A DNA stretch of 64,000 bases, taken from assembly GCA_942493135.1 (NCBI GenBank), contig OW818684.1:2294001-2358000 (forward strand). Direction: 5' to 3'. Under the pieces are notes generated by a model. The model made no database searches. It saw nothing but the letters and a program-made list of their open reading frames with translations, and had not been told where the DNA came from. The translations under genes were made by a program, and so were the position numbers. Origin of the DNA: Planctellipticum sp942493135. Lineage in GTDB: Bacteria; Planctomycetota; Planctomycetia; Planctomycetales; Planctomycetaceae. How positions within the stretch are numbered: position 1 is the first letter of the stretch; each line of letters opens with the position of its first letter. Below are positions 26,458 to 34,944 of the stretch, piece by piece.

Positions 26458-28428
26458 TTACGATGTCTTCGCGGCACGCTGCTGATGAAACTGCATGGCC
26501 CGCTGAAGAGCTTCCCGCGTCTGGGTATTCAAGCCCGAGGCGCCTTCGGAATGTTCCAGAAGACGACCCTGCGAGGCCTGATGCGATTCACGCTTGCGAC
26601 GCCATCGGAAACCGTCCAGCACACGCTGCAACAAATTGGGCGGGGCTCCAGCCCCTTCGGACCCGGCGGCATCCGGCGCCAGCTTCGATTCGACATTCTG
26701 CAACCGCGCCTGCTCGTCAATCCAGACAGCAAAGCTTTTCAGTTGCGGCGATTCCAATTGCGACAACACCTTCTCAAACGACGGCGGCAACCCGTGCTCC
26801 CACAGGTCGCAACAGACACAGAACAATTCCCGGCACGGTTCGCGTCGAAAGTCGTCCGCTCCAATTTCACTCACGACCTCTGCTATCATAGGGGGGCAAG
26901 TAAAGAGGACCTGCAATAATTCGCACTCCAGCAGATCGTCCTTCCGCTGACTGCGCTGCAGGGAAACGATCTCCTCCCGCAGCGCGACCTGCGCCTCGCC
27001 GTCACCTGGTCCATCTGCGGCGACTTTCCGCACGCGGGAAGTTTCGCTACGGCCATCCCGCACCCGGCGCAACTCCCCAAGTCGTTTGCGAATTTCCCCT
27101 TCGGCAATCCCCAGCCTGACCGGTAGTCGGCTCAACAGAGCGTTCTCCTTGACCGTTCCTGCCACCCCAGGCGCAAGAACCAGCAATTCCAGCAGACCTT
27201 CGAGGACCCGCAAACGCCCGTCGGAACTCTCCGTCCCGAAACGTTCCACAAACACCCGCTGCTGATATTCCCAAGCCTCTGGCGCCGTGCGAATCAGTTC
27301 CTGAAAGGCCGCCGTTCCATAAGCCGACAGGTATTCATCCGGATCGAGCTCCTCCGGCAGCGTCAGTATCCGCAGATCGACGTCCTGAGCCAGAAAGCGG
27401 GGAATCGCCCGCTCTGCAGCCCGTACGCCGGCCTCGTCTCCGTCAAAGACCAGCACCACCGTCCGTGCAAACCGCTTCAGCATCGTAACGTGCTGCTCGG
27501 TCAGGGCCGTTCCCAACGTGCCGACGACGTTCAAAACGCCCGCCTGGTGGCACTTGATGCAATCGGTATACCCTTCGACGACGCAGACGATGCCGGTCTG
27601 CTTGATCGCTTCGCGAGCGTGATCTAACCCGTAGGCCAGCTTGCTCTTGGCGAAAACCGAACTCTCCAGCCCGTTGATGTACTTGGCTGCGCTGGAGTCC
27701 TTGGCGTCTGGTAAAATCCTCCCGCCGAATGAGACCGGACGCCCGCGCTCGTCCCGGATCGGAAACAGCACCCGATCCAGCAGACCGAAGAAGTCGGTGT
27801 ACCCGGAGCCCGACTTGCGCTCGGAGACCAACTTCGCGGCCAGCAGCACCTCCGTCGAAAACCGCCCGGAGGCGCGCTTGAGGAGCCATTCCCAGTCGTC
27901 CGGATGATAGCCCAGCCGGTAACACGCAATCGTCTCGGACGTGAAACCCCGCGATTCCAGGTAATTCCGCGCCCGCTGAGCCGCCTGAGCGTTCAGCAGA
28001 AACTGATGAAACTCCTGCTCGGCCCAGGCCACGACATCCAGCAGTTGAGGCCGCTCAGGGGAACCCGGCAGCCTGGCATCGCGAAACTGCGAGGGCATCT
28101 CCAGTCCGGCCCGCTGGGCTAGCAGCTCCAGAGCCTCCTTGAACCCGACGTTTTCATGCTTCATGACGAAGGAAAAGACGTCGCCACCTTCGTTACAGAC
28201 CCAGCAGCGGTAGGACTGCCGCTCGGGATTAATCTGCATCGAGGGATTGTGGTCGTCGTGGAACGGGCAGAGGGATTTGAACATCCGCCCCCCCCGCTCG
28301 GAGTGAACCGTCACCGACTCGCCCACCAACTGGACGATGTCGGTGCGACTGCGCACCAGCTCTTTGAATTCTTCGGGGGAGACCGGGGTCAACGACGGCG
28401 CCTTACGGAACGACTGAGCAAGCTTCAC
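26458..28428 (-). CDS. dnaG: DNA primase DnaG
   Basis: The protein has 656 residues and starts at GTG 28428 (MKLAQSFRKAPSL once initiated). The N-terminal CHC2-type zinc domain has CPFHDDHNPSMQINPERQ and YRCWVCNEGGDVF. The RNA-polymerase and Toprim core has VLFPIRDERGRPVSFGGRIL, GLDHAREAIKQTGIVCVVEG with the catalytic glutamate, and VVLVFDGDEAGVRAAERAIP with the metal aspartates. The C-terminal part is helical and probably binds the DnaB helicase. It makes RNA primers for replication. A good promoter candidate lies about 115-140 bp upstream of the start codon. Confidence 0.97.
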   Translation of the reverse strand: MKLAQSFRKAPSLTPVSPEEFKELVRSRTDIVQLVGESVTVHSERGGRMFKSLCPFHDDHNPSMQINPERQSYRCWVCNEGGDVFSFVMKHENVGFKEALELLAQRAGLEMPSQFRDARLPGSPERPQLLDVVAWAEQEFHQFLLNAQAAQRARNYLESRGFTSETIACYRLGYHPDDWEWLLKRASGRFSTEVLLAAKLVSERKSGSGYTDFFGLLDRVLFPIRDERGRPVSFGGRILPDAKDSSAAKYINGLESSVFAKSKLAYGLDHAREAIKQTGIVCVVEGYTDCIKCHQAGVLNVVGTLGTALTEQHVTMLKRFARTVVLVFDGDEAGVRAAERAIPRFLAQDVDLRILTLPEELDPDEYLSAYGTAAFQELIRTAPEAWEYQQRVFVERFGTESSDGRLRVLEGLLELLVLAPGVAGTVKENALLSRLPVRLGIAEGEIRKRLGELRRVRDGRSETSRVRKVAADGPGDGEAQVALREEIVSLQRSQRKDDLLECELLQVLFTCPPMIAEVVSEIGADDFRREPCRELFCVCCDLWEHGLPPSFEKVLSQLESPQLKSFAVWIDEQARLQNVESKLAPDAAGSEGAGAPPNLLQRVLDGFRWRRKRESHQASQGRLLEHSEGASGLNTQTREALQRAMQFHQQRAAKTS

Positions 28429-28843
28429 ACATCAGGGAACGCAGGCAGGCCGAGCCGCACTGGCGGATTGATACAGGGTTGACTTCTGGCAGGTCTGAAG
28501 CAGGCGGCGGAGTGCGTGGGCACCTCTCTGCCGCGACTGGGATTCTACACCACAGAGAACGTCGGTCAAGGACCTGAAAAACACCGATTTCCCCGAAAAC
28601 CAATCGCAACTGCTTATGAATACAAGCGTTAAGAATCCAAAGCCCCAACCCGATTGTCTCGATCCGCCGGCACGCCCCTCCAATTCCCCTCCGCGTGGAA
28701 TCGCCAAAGATTCGCTCAAGATTCCGTGAAATGGCTCACTAAGGACACTTGGTTTCCGGGAATTCGTCGCTTCCGCCATTCCGGATTGTCGCGAAATCGA
28801 TCAATCTCCCCGTCAGCCGGCCGAAGCTCTTCCGTCTTCCGTG
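28429..28843. other. 415-bp spacer upstream of dnaG; promoter region, no gene
   Basis: This separates dnaG from the stop codon of the membrane-protein gene, all on the minus strand. It holds a sigma-70-like promoter for dnaG (28542-28569). The stretch 28,580-28,720 is somewhat AT-richer. A 115-codon minus-strand frame at 28432-28779 covers the promoter and has no family features, so it is not called. Confidence 0.5.
28542..28569 (-). promoter_or_regulatory. Candidate sigma-70 promoter for dnaG-rpoD
   Basis: On the minus strand TTGACC (28564-28569) and TAGAAT (28542-28547) are separated by 16 bp. Both hexamers match consensus at five of six positions. Transcription would start near 28,535, leaving a leader of roughly 105 nt before GTG 28428. 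Confidence 0.5.
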
Positions 28844-30502
28844 TCATTCAGGACGGTCTGCATCCGCCGGAAGTTCGCCGTCTGCGGTGATGTCTGCCGT
28901 GTCCCGCAGCCGGAAGATGAGATCTCCTGGCCCCAGGCCAGTTTCATCAACCGGCGTTCCAAAGTTGTCCTGCTGGTCGGGACCGATGCAGTAGAGAACC
29001 AGCGACTTCCCTTGGCGTGCCATCCGCAACGGCCGCCCGTCATACGGATCCCGCGGCACGTAAAACGAGGGATCCTCCAGCAGCGATTCCAAAGTGGCGG
29101 GAAATTCGCCGTGACGCAGGCGATACCGATGACACGCCAGAGCGGCGAGGCACAGCCGCTGATGAGCTTCGTTCCGACTGGCCGCCTGGTGGACGTGTCC
29201 CAGCGCCGGCAGCAGCAACCGCGTCATGATCCCCATCGGCCCCGACGTCGTCCGACTGGAGAGCTGCTTCGACAGCGCCTCGCGCTGCGCAAACGACTCC
29301 GTCGCCTCCTCCTGCCAGCGCACCATGAATCTGCGGTAGATCTCGATATCCTGGATGAGCAGGAAAACTCGGTAGACCGGGCTGATATTGGGCGGCCAGC
29401 CGTTCAGCCCCAACGGCTCCTGAATGGCATCCATGTCGCGCCAGTCCGCCACCTGGCAGAATGTCATCACTCCGAAGGCTTCTTCCATGCGAAGAGCTCG
29501 CTGCAGCCGCCGAGTCGCGGGCGTCGGCCGCCAGTCGGCCAGCACGGCCAGATCGACCGGAGTAACCTGATAACGAGACAGAATCTGTTGCAGACTCTCG
29601 GCCGCCATTGCATCCAGGGCGAAGGCGACGAGCATCGAGATGATCGGCGGCTCCTCTCCAGCGTGTCCAGCGAGCCGGTGGATCGCCAGGACATTCTCCA
29701 GGGCGCCCCGTACGTCGCCATCAGCGGCGCGGGCGCGGGCCTCCAGCGCCAGGTCCCGTGCCAGCACCCGCAGATTCTGTGCTCCGGACAACCAGGTGGC
29801 CGGGCGATTCCAGTCTCGTCCAAAATCACAACCCGGAAGTGTGGTTCCCGCGCGAACCAGCCGCAAGAGCGGCGCAATCTGTTTCAAGTACACACGAAAC
29901 TCGGGGTCGTCCAGTCGAAGGTCCTCCTTGTCGTCCGGCAAACCCTTGAGCCAGGTTTCGTAGGCCGCCGGCTTCGGATCCAGCAGGCCGCCGTCGAAGG
30001 CCTCCTGATACAGCAAAGCGGCGTTGTCGCGGTTCTGGACGGGAAGCCGAGCCACCGACTGGGCCTGCACGCGCGCTTCGGCGCGCAGCACGTCCATCTG
30101 CTGTCGGACGGCCAGGTCGAGCGTGGAAAACGTCACCAGATGCGCCAGGAACGCACCGGCCGCGAGCAGACTGAGCATCCCCGGCGACCATTGGAGGGCG
30201 CGCGGCGAAGCATCCTTGCGACGGCGCAGCCCCCAGATCAACAGAACGATCTCGCCGGCCAGCAATGACAACAGAAGCAACAACAGCGGGACAAACAGCC
30301 CGACCTGCAGGCCGGGCTGCGACTCCAGAGCCCCAAAAAGCAACGTGACGGTCGTGATTGCGGCCGCCGGGAGACCAATTCCGATCAGCAGAATTCCCCA
30401 GCGCAGCAGGCGTCGACGGACTCGACTCGCCAGCGCCAGCGACAGCGCGGCCAGCAGCAGCCAGAGTGCCAGATCTTCGGTCCACAGCAGTAGAAACCCC
30501 AT
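28844..30502 (-). CDS. Planctomycete-type membrane protein of unknown function
   Basis: The protein has 552 residues and starts at ATG 30502. The first 125 residues or so hold about four membrane spans (LALWLLLAALSLALA, LLIGIGLPAAAITTVTLLFG, LLLLLLSLLAGEIVLLIWGL, LSLLAAGAFLAHLVTF). The rest is a long helical, probably extracytoplasmic, domain. Near the C-terminus the segment ALACHRYRLRHGEFPATLES followed by DPYDGRPLRM resembles a widespread planctomycete module placed after pilin-like or helical domains. No enzyme motif is visible. It is the last gene of a probable operon with an ECF sigma factor and a putative anti-sigma factor, 49 bp after the latter, so it may be a target or sensor of that pathway. 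Confidence 0.8.
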   Translation of the reverse strand: MGFLLLWTEDLALWLLLAALSLALASRVRRRLLRWGILLIGIGLPAAAITTVTLLFGALESQPGLQVGLFVPLLLLLLSLLAGEIVLLIWGLRRRKDASPRALQWSPGMLSLLAAGAFLAHLVTFSTLDLAVRQQMDVLRAEARVQAQSVARLPVQNRDNAALLYQEAFDGGLLDPKPAAYETWLKGLPDDKEDLRLDDPEFRVYLKQIAPLLRLVRAGTTLPGCDFGRDWNRPATWLSGAQNLRVLARDLALEARARAADGDVRGALENVLAIHRLAGHAGEEPPIISMLVAFALDAMAAESLQQILSRYQVTPVDLAVLADWRPTPATRRLQRALRMEEAFGVMTFCQVADWRDMDAIQEPLGLNGWPPNISPVYRVFLLIQDIEIYRRFMVRWQEEATESFAQREALSKQLSSRTTSGPMGIMTRLLLPALGHVHQAASRNEAHQRLCLAALACHRYRLRHGEFPATLESLLEDPSFYVPRDPYDGRPLRMARQGKSLVLYCIGPDQQDNFGTPVDETGLGPGDLIFRLRDTADITADGELPADADRPE

Positions 30503-30551
30503 GATTTACGTCCCCTTCTGCGGGCTCGATAAGTGCAGATCGAATTTGGTT

Positions 30552-30893
30552 TCAGCGGAGACCGCCCGATTGTCCGGCTGACATGACCAGAATCATCCGG
30601 CGAACTTCGGCCTCCGGAAGATCCGGCAACAGGTTGCGCAGCCCGACGGCATCCCGCTCGACCTCCGACGCCGTGAGGAGAAGGCCGTCGGGACGGGTGT
30701 CGAGCGCAGCGGTCCACGAAACGTGACACCACAGCAGGAATATGGCCGCAGCGGCAGCGGTTTGCTTCCAGCGGCGCTGCGCCCGCAGTTCGTGCGACAC
30801 CGCCTTCAGGACCCGGCTGCGCAGGCTCGCCGGTGGCGGCAAACGGTTCCGCTGAAACTGTTGCTCCAGTTCGTCGTCTTCGTGTTCGATCAT
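30552..30893 (-). CDS. Single-pass membrane protein, putative anti-sigma factor
   Basis: The protein has 113 residues and starts at ATG 30893. Its first four bases overlap the end of the ECF sigma gene (30890-30893), so translation is coupled. It has an acidic N-terminal cytoplasmic part (EHEDDELEQQFQRNRLPPPA), one span near AAAAAIFLLWCHVSWTA, and a short outer domain. It has no zinc-binding HxxxCxxC motif. The anti-sigma role is inferred from position, overlap and topology only. Confidence 0.75.
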   Translation of the reverse strand: MIEHEDDELEQQFQRNRLPPPASLRSRVLKAVSHELRAQRRWKQTAAAAAIFLLWCHVSWTAALDTRPDGLLLTASEVERDAVGLRNLLPDLPEAEVRRMILVMSAGQSGGLR

Positions 30894-31459
30894 GAATCGT
30901 TCCGTGGTTCTGTCGTCGTGCGTACTGGGTCGGCCAGCAGTTGGCGAAGCTTGTCGAGGGCATACCGGTACCGGCTCGCCGCAGTATTGGGGCTGATCCC
31001 CAGTACGGCACCGATTTCCGCGAAGGTCAATTCGCCGTCGACCTTGAGTGTGAGGACTTCCTGCTGCGATTCCGGCAGCAACTGGACGGCCGCCGCCAGC
31101 CGTTGGCAGTCTTCCTGCTGGGAGGCCAGTAGCGGCGGGCCGGGCCGGGGGTCGGTTGTATGTTCGAATTCCGATGCCGGGGAGATCCGCGGGCCGAAGG
31201 GAATCCGGTGCAGCCGGCGATACAGTGACGAGAACAAATAAGCCGGCAGGCTTTCCACGGCCCGCAAGGCGGAGCGGGAACGGACCAGCGCGACGAACAG
31301 ATCCTGGACCGCATCCTCAGCCGCGTCGGTTCGGCGGAGCAGACCTAACGCCGTCCGGTACAGCCGGGCGCCGTAGATGTCGTAGAGCTGCGCGAACGCC
31401 GCCGGCTCGCCCGTCGCGAGCCGGTCCAGGAGACGCCGTTCGTCATCCGCGTCGCTCAT
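30890..31459 (-). CDS. ECF-type RNA polymerase sigma factor
   Basis: The protein has 189 residues and starts at ATG 31459. Region 2 is seen in AFAQLYDIYGARLYRTALGL and DAAEDAVQDLFVALVRS. Region 4 is seen in LLPESQQEVLTLKVDGELTF and EIGAVLGISPNTAASRYRYA, a clear helix-turn-helix. It lacks region 3, as is normal for ECF factors. It heads an operon with the one-span protein and the large membrane protein downstream, suggesting response to an envelope signal. Confidence 0.95.
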   Translation of the reverse strand: MSDADDERRLLDRLATGEPAAFAQLYDIYGARLYRTALGLLRRTDAAEDAVQDLFVALVRSRSALRAVESLPAYLFSSLYRRLHRIPFGPRISPASEFEHTTDPRPGPPLLASQQEDCQRLAAAVQLLPESQQEVLTLKVDGELTFAEIGAVLGISPNTAASRYRYALDKLRQLLADPVRTTTEPRNDS

Positions 31460-31658
31460 AACTCCAAGGAGCGCAGGGCGGGAGGGATTTGTCTACGCGA
31501 CTCTTCCGAAATCTGCGATCCGCAGCGGAGCTCGATCCGTTGTCGGGCCGCAGCGTCTGCACGACTCGCCGTTTTGCGGTCCGACTGGGTTGCCCGGCGG
31601 CGGCCAGTCGAGTCTCTTGGGGCGGTCCCATTCTCGACACGAAGGAGCGTGAGCTCGG

Positions 31659-33416
31659 ATGCATGCGAATCTGGATCTGATTTTGACTCTGACCGGAGGA
31701 CTGAGCGCCGCCCTCGTCCTGGGCTATATCACTCAGCGCCTCGGCTTGTCTCCGATCGTGGGGTACTTGCTCGCCGGGATTGCGGTGGGGCCGACGACGC
31801 CCGGGTTTGTGGCGAATCGGGACGTCGCCGATCAACTGGCGGAAGTGGGGGTGATTCTGCTGATGTTCGGGGTCGGGCTGCAGTTCCACCTGAAGGAGCT
31901 GCTGGCAGTCCGTCGGATCGCGATTCCTGGAGCTGTTTTTCAGAGCCTCGTCGCCACCGTCCTGGGAGCGGTCATCGCCCGCGCCCTGGGCTGGGACTGG
32001 ACCGCCGGGCTGGTTTTCGGTCTGGCGATTTCCGTCGCCAGCACGGTCGTGCTCGTTCGCGTGCTGGCCGACAACAACGATCTGCATACGCCGACCGGCC
32101 ACATCGCCGTCGGCTGGCTGGTAGTGGAGGACCTGTTTACGGTCGTCGTCCTGGTTGTGTTGCCGGCGCTGTTCGGTCACCAGGCGGAAGACGGCCTCTG
32201 GATACCCCTGGCACTCGGCCTGGCGGGCGTAAAGATCGCCGTGCTGGTGGCTTCGGTTTTCCTGCTGGGAGGCAAGGTGATTCCGTGGCTGCTGACGAAA
32301 GTTGCCGCCACCCGGTCGCGAGAGTTGTTCACGCTGACTGTGCTGGTGGTTGCTCTCGGCATTGCGGTGGGGTCCACCAAACTGTTCGGCGTCTCGATGG
32401 CCTTGGGGGCGTTTCTGGCGGGAATGGTCGTCGGACGTTCCGAGTTCAGCCTGCGGGCGGCGACCGAAGCTCTCCCGATGCGCGACGCGTTCGCCGTGCT
32501 CTTTTTCGTTTCCGTCGGCATGCTGTTCGAGCCGACGATCTTGATGCAGACGCCGGCCCTGATCGTTGCCACGCTGCTGATCGTGATGGTCGGCAAGCCC
32601 CTCGCGGCCACGGTGATTGTTCTCGCGCTGGGCTATCCGACGCGAGTCGCGTTCGGCGTGTCGGCGGCCCTGGCGCAGGTCGGCGAGTTTTCATTCATTC
32701 TGGCGGCGCTCGGCCGACACCTCGAAATCATTCCCCCGGAAATCTCAAACGCGGTGGTTGCCACCGCAATCGTCTCCATCTCGCTCAATCCGCTGCTCTA
32801 CCGCCTGGTGGATCCCTTCAATACCTGGTGCGCCCGCAATCCCCGCCTGACCCGCTGGACTCAGCGGTCTGCGCCGACGACTGAGGCGGAATCCGTAACG
32901 GTCGTCGAACCCGGCGCCGAAGGAGCGCGGCCGGCGCGCGCAGTCGTCGTCGGGTACGGACCGGTCGGCCAGACCGTCTGTCGGCTGTTGAAGAGCAACG
33001 GCGTCGAGGCGTCAGTCATTGAGATGAACCTGGAGACCGTCAAACGGTTGCGAATGCAGGGGATTGAGGCGGTGTATGGCGACGCCGGGCACCCGGAGAC
33101 GCTCCGGGCAGCCGGCATCCAGCAGGCCAGTACTTTGATCCTGAGCGCGTCGGGGCTGGCGAACGCGCGCGAAATCATCCGCCTCGCGCACGAGTTGAGA
33201 CCAAGGCTCCGCGTCCTGGTGCGGACGGCTTATCTCCGCGAAAACGACGAGCTGATCGCGGCGGGGGCGGACCGGGTCTTTTCGGGAGAAGGGGAGGTGG
33301 CTCTGGCAATGACGGAGTCGATCCTCCGCGACCTGGGCGCAATTCCCGAGCAGATTGACCGTGAACGGCAGCGCGTGCGGGAGGAGCTGTTTGGTGGAAT
33401 GAAGGATCAGCAATAG
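31659..33416 (+). CDS. Kef-type cation:proton antiporter with TrkA-N domain
   Basis: The protein has 585 residues and starts at ATG 31659. The first 390 residues form the CPA2 antiporter domain with about 12 spans. Typical segments are LSPIVGYLLAGIAVGPTTPG, ILLMFGVGLQFHLKEL, ISVASTVVLVRVLADNND, VGWLVVEDLFTVVVLV and GVSMALGAFLAGMVVGRSEF. The C-terminal TrkA-N domain begins with ARAVVVGYGPVGQTVCRLLK, a GxGxxG nucleotide-binding fold, from about residue 425. It should exchange potassium or another cation for protons at the cytoplasmic membrane and be gated by nucleotide binding. The full KefB TrkA-C domain is absent. Confidence 0.93.
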   Translation: MHANLDLILTLTGGLSAALVLGYITQRLGLSPIVGYLLAGIAVGPTTPGFVANRDVADQLAEVGVILLMFGVGLQFHLKELLAVRRIAIPGAVFQSLVATVLGAVIARALGWDWTAGLVFGLAISVASTVVLVRVLADNNDLHTPTGHIAVGWLVVEDLFTVVVLVVLPALFGHQAEDGLWIPLALGLAGVKIAVLVASVFLLGGKVIPWLLTKVAATRSRELFTLTVLVVALGIAVGSTKLFGVSMALGAFLAGMVVGRSEFSLRAATEALPMRDAFAVLFFVSVGMLFEPTILMQTPALIVATLLIVMVGKPLAATVIVLALGYPTRVAFGVSAALAQVGEFSFILAALGRHLEIIPPEISNAVVATAIVSISLNPLLYRLVDPFNTWCARNPRLTRWTQRSAPTTEAESVTVVEPGAEGARPARAVVVGYGPVGQTVCRLLKSNGVEASVIEMNLETVKRLRMQGIEAVYGDAGHPETLRAAGIQQASTLILSASGLANAREIIRLAHELRPRLRVLVRTAYLRENDELIAAGADRVFSGEGEVALAMTESILRDLGAIPEQIDRERQRVREELFGGMKDQQ

Positions 33417-33507
33417 ATCGGCGGGCCCGACAACACTGCGAACTGGTCGGGGGGGAGCCTCGTCTGCCTCGCCGCTCAGGATTCGGAGGAGCGCCGGTCA
33501 AGAGTAT

Positions 33508-34929
33508 TTATGCCAGAATCTTCGTCAGCACGTTACCGGCGACATCGGTGAGGCGATAGCGGCGACCGTTGTGGAAGTACGTCAGCCGCTTGTGGTCGAT
33601 TCCCATCAGGTGCAGCATCGTTGCGTGCAGGTCGTGGACGGTGGTGGGATCGACGACGGCCTTGTAGCCGATGTCGTCGGTCTCGCCGAAGCTCGTCCCT
33701 CCTTTGACGCCGGCCCCCGCCATCCAGGCGATGAATCCCTGCGGATTGTGGTCGCGACCGTTGTTGCCCTGCGAGACCGGCATCCGTCCGAATTCGCCTC
33801 CCCAGAGAACCAGGGTGGAATCGAGCAGGCCGCGCTGCTTCAGATCGGTCAGCAGGCCGTCGATCGGGACGTCGGTCGCCAGACAGTGCCCGCTATGGTT
33901 CTTGGCCAGGTCGCTGTGGGCGTCCCATTCTCCGTCGCTGTAGACCTGAACGAAGCGGACGCCGCTCTCGACCAGCCGCCGGGCCAGTAGGCACTTGGAG
34001 CCGTACGACTTCGTTTCGGACCGGTCGAGGCCGTAGATCTTGTGCGTGGCCTGCGACTCCTGCGCGAAGTCGATCAGGTTGACCGCCTCGGTCTGCATCC
34101 GCCAGGCGAGTTCGAACGCCTGGATCCGCCCCAGCAACTCGGCCTCGCCGGGATGGCGCTGCAGATGTTCGCCGTTGAGCCGGGCCATCAGATCGAGCTG
34201 CCGCCGCTGATCGCTGCCGGTCATGTCGCTCGGACGATTGAGGTTGAGAATCGGGTTACCGGAGGACCGGAAGAGGGTTCCCTGATACGCGGAAGGCAGG
34301 AAGCCCGAGTTCCAGTTGAGCGGCCCCCCTTTGATCCCCTGATTATTGCCGAGAACCACGTAGCCCGGCAGGCTTTCGTTTTCGCTTCCCAGTCCGTAGT
34401 TCACCCATGCCCCGGCGGCAGGAAACCCCGGGCGGGCGATGCCCGTGTTGATCTGGTACAGAGCCGGCACGTGGTCGTTCGACTCGCTGTGCAGCGATTT
34501 GATGAAGGCGAAATCGTCGACGTGACGGGCCACGTGCGGATACTTCTCGCAGACCCAGGCGCCGCTTTCGCCGTGCTGGCGGAACTTGAAGGGGGACTTC
34601 ATCAGCGGCCCGGGATTGCCGTTAAAGACGTCGATATCAATCTTCTGACCATCCCGTTTTGTCAGTTCCGGCTTGTAGTCGAATGTATCTGCGGCGCTGG
34701 GGGCGCCCTCCATGAACAGCCAGATCACCGCCCGGGCCTTCGCCGGGAAGTGGGCGACGCGCGGAGCCAGGGGATTCACTGTCGCATGGTCGTCGGCCAG
34801 CAGGCCTTGATGGGCAAGAAGGCTCGTGAGCGCCACGGACCCGAAGCCGGCTCCGGCGCGCTGGAGAAACTCCCGGCGATTGGCGAACGGCTCGAAGCGT
34901 CCGAAGTGCGAACTGGTCGTTGTCGGCAT
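33508..34929 (-). CDS. DUF1501 sulfatase-like protein, Tat-exported
   Basis: The protein has 473 residues and starts at ATG 34929. The leader contains ANRREFLQRAGAGFGSVALT, a twin-arginine signal. DUF1501 landmarks follow: KARAVIWLFMEGAPSAADTF, the ETKSYGSKCLLARRLVESGV segment, RFVQVYSDGEWDAHSDL, STLVLWGGEFGRMPVSQGNN and GRDHNPQGFIAWMAGAGVKG. The fold is alkaline-phosphatase/sulfatase-like. The biochemical role is unknown, but the family is very abundant in planctomycetes. It follows the DUF1549/DUF1553 gene by 15 bp on the same strand, the standard paired arrangement. Confidence 0.95.
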   Translation of the reverse strand: MPTTTSSHFGRFEPFANRREFLQRAGAGFGSVALTSLLAHQGLLADDHATVNPLAPRVAHFPAKARAVIWLFMEGAPSAADTFDYKPELTKRDGQKIDIDVFNGNPGPLMKSPFKFRQHGESGAWVCEKYPHVARHVDDFAFIKSLHSESNDHVPALYQINTGIARPGFPAAGAWVNYGLGSENESLPGYVVLGNNQGIKGGPLNWNSGFLPSAYQGTLFRSSGNPILNLNRPSDMTGSDQRRQLDLMARLNGEHLQRHPGEAELLGRIQAFELAWRMQTEAVNLIDFAQESQATHKIYGLDRSETKSYGSKCLLARRLVESGVRFVQVYSDGEWDAHSDLAKNHSGHCLATDVPIDGLLTDLKQRGLLDSTLVLWGGEFGRMPVSQGNNGRDHNPQGFIAWMAGAGVKGGTSFGETDDIGYKAVVDPTTVHDLHATMLHLMGIDHKRLTYFHNGRRYRLTDVAGNVLTKILA

Positions 34930-34944
34930 GGCGTTCCCGATTCC

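Noticed and set aside
28432..28779. Possible 115-residue minus-strand gene upstream of dnaG
   Set aside because: It spans the best dnaG promoter candidate, has atypical composition and no recognisable motif.
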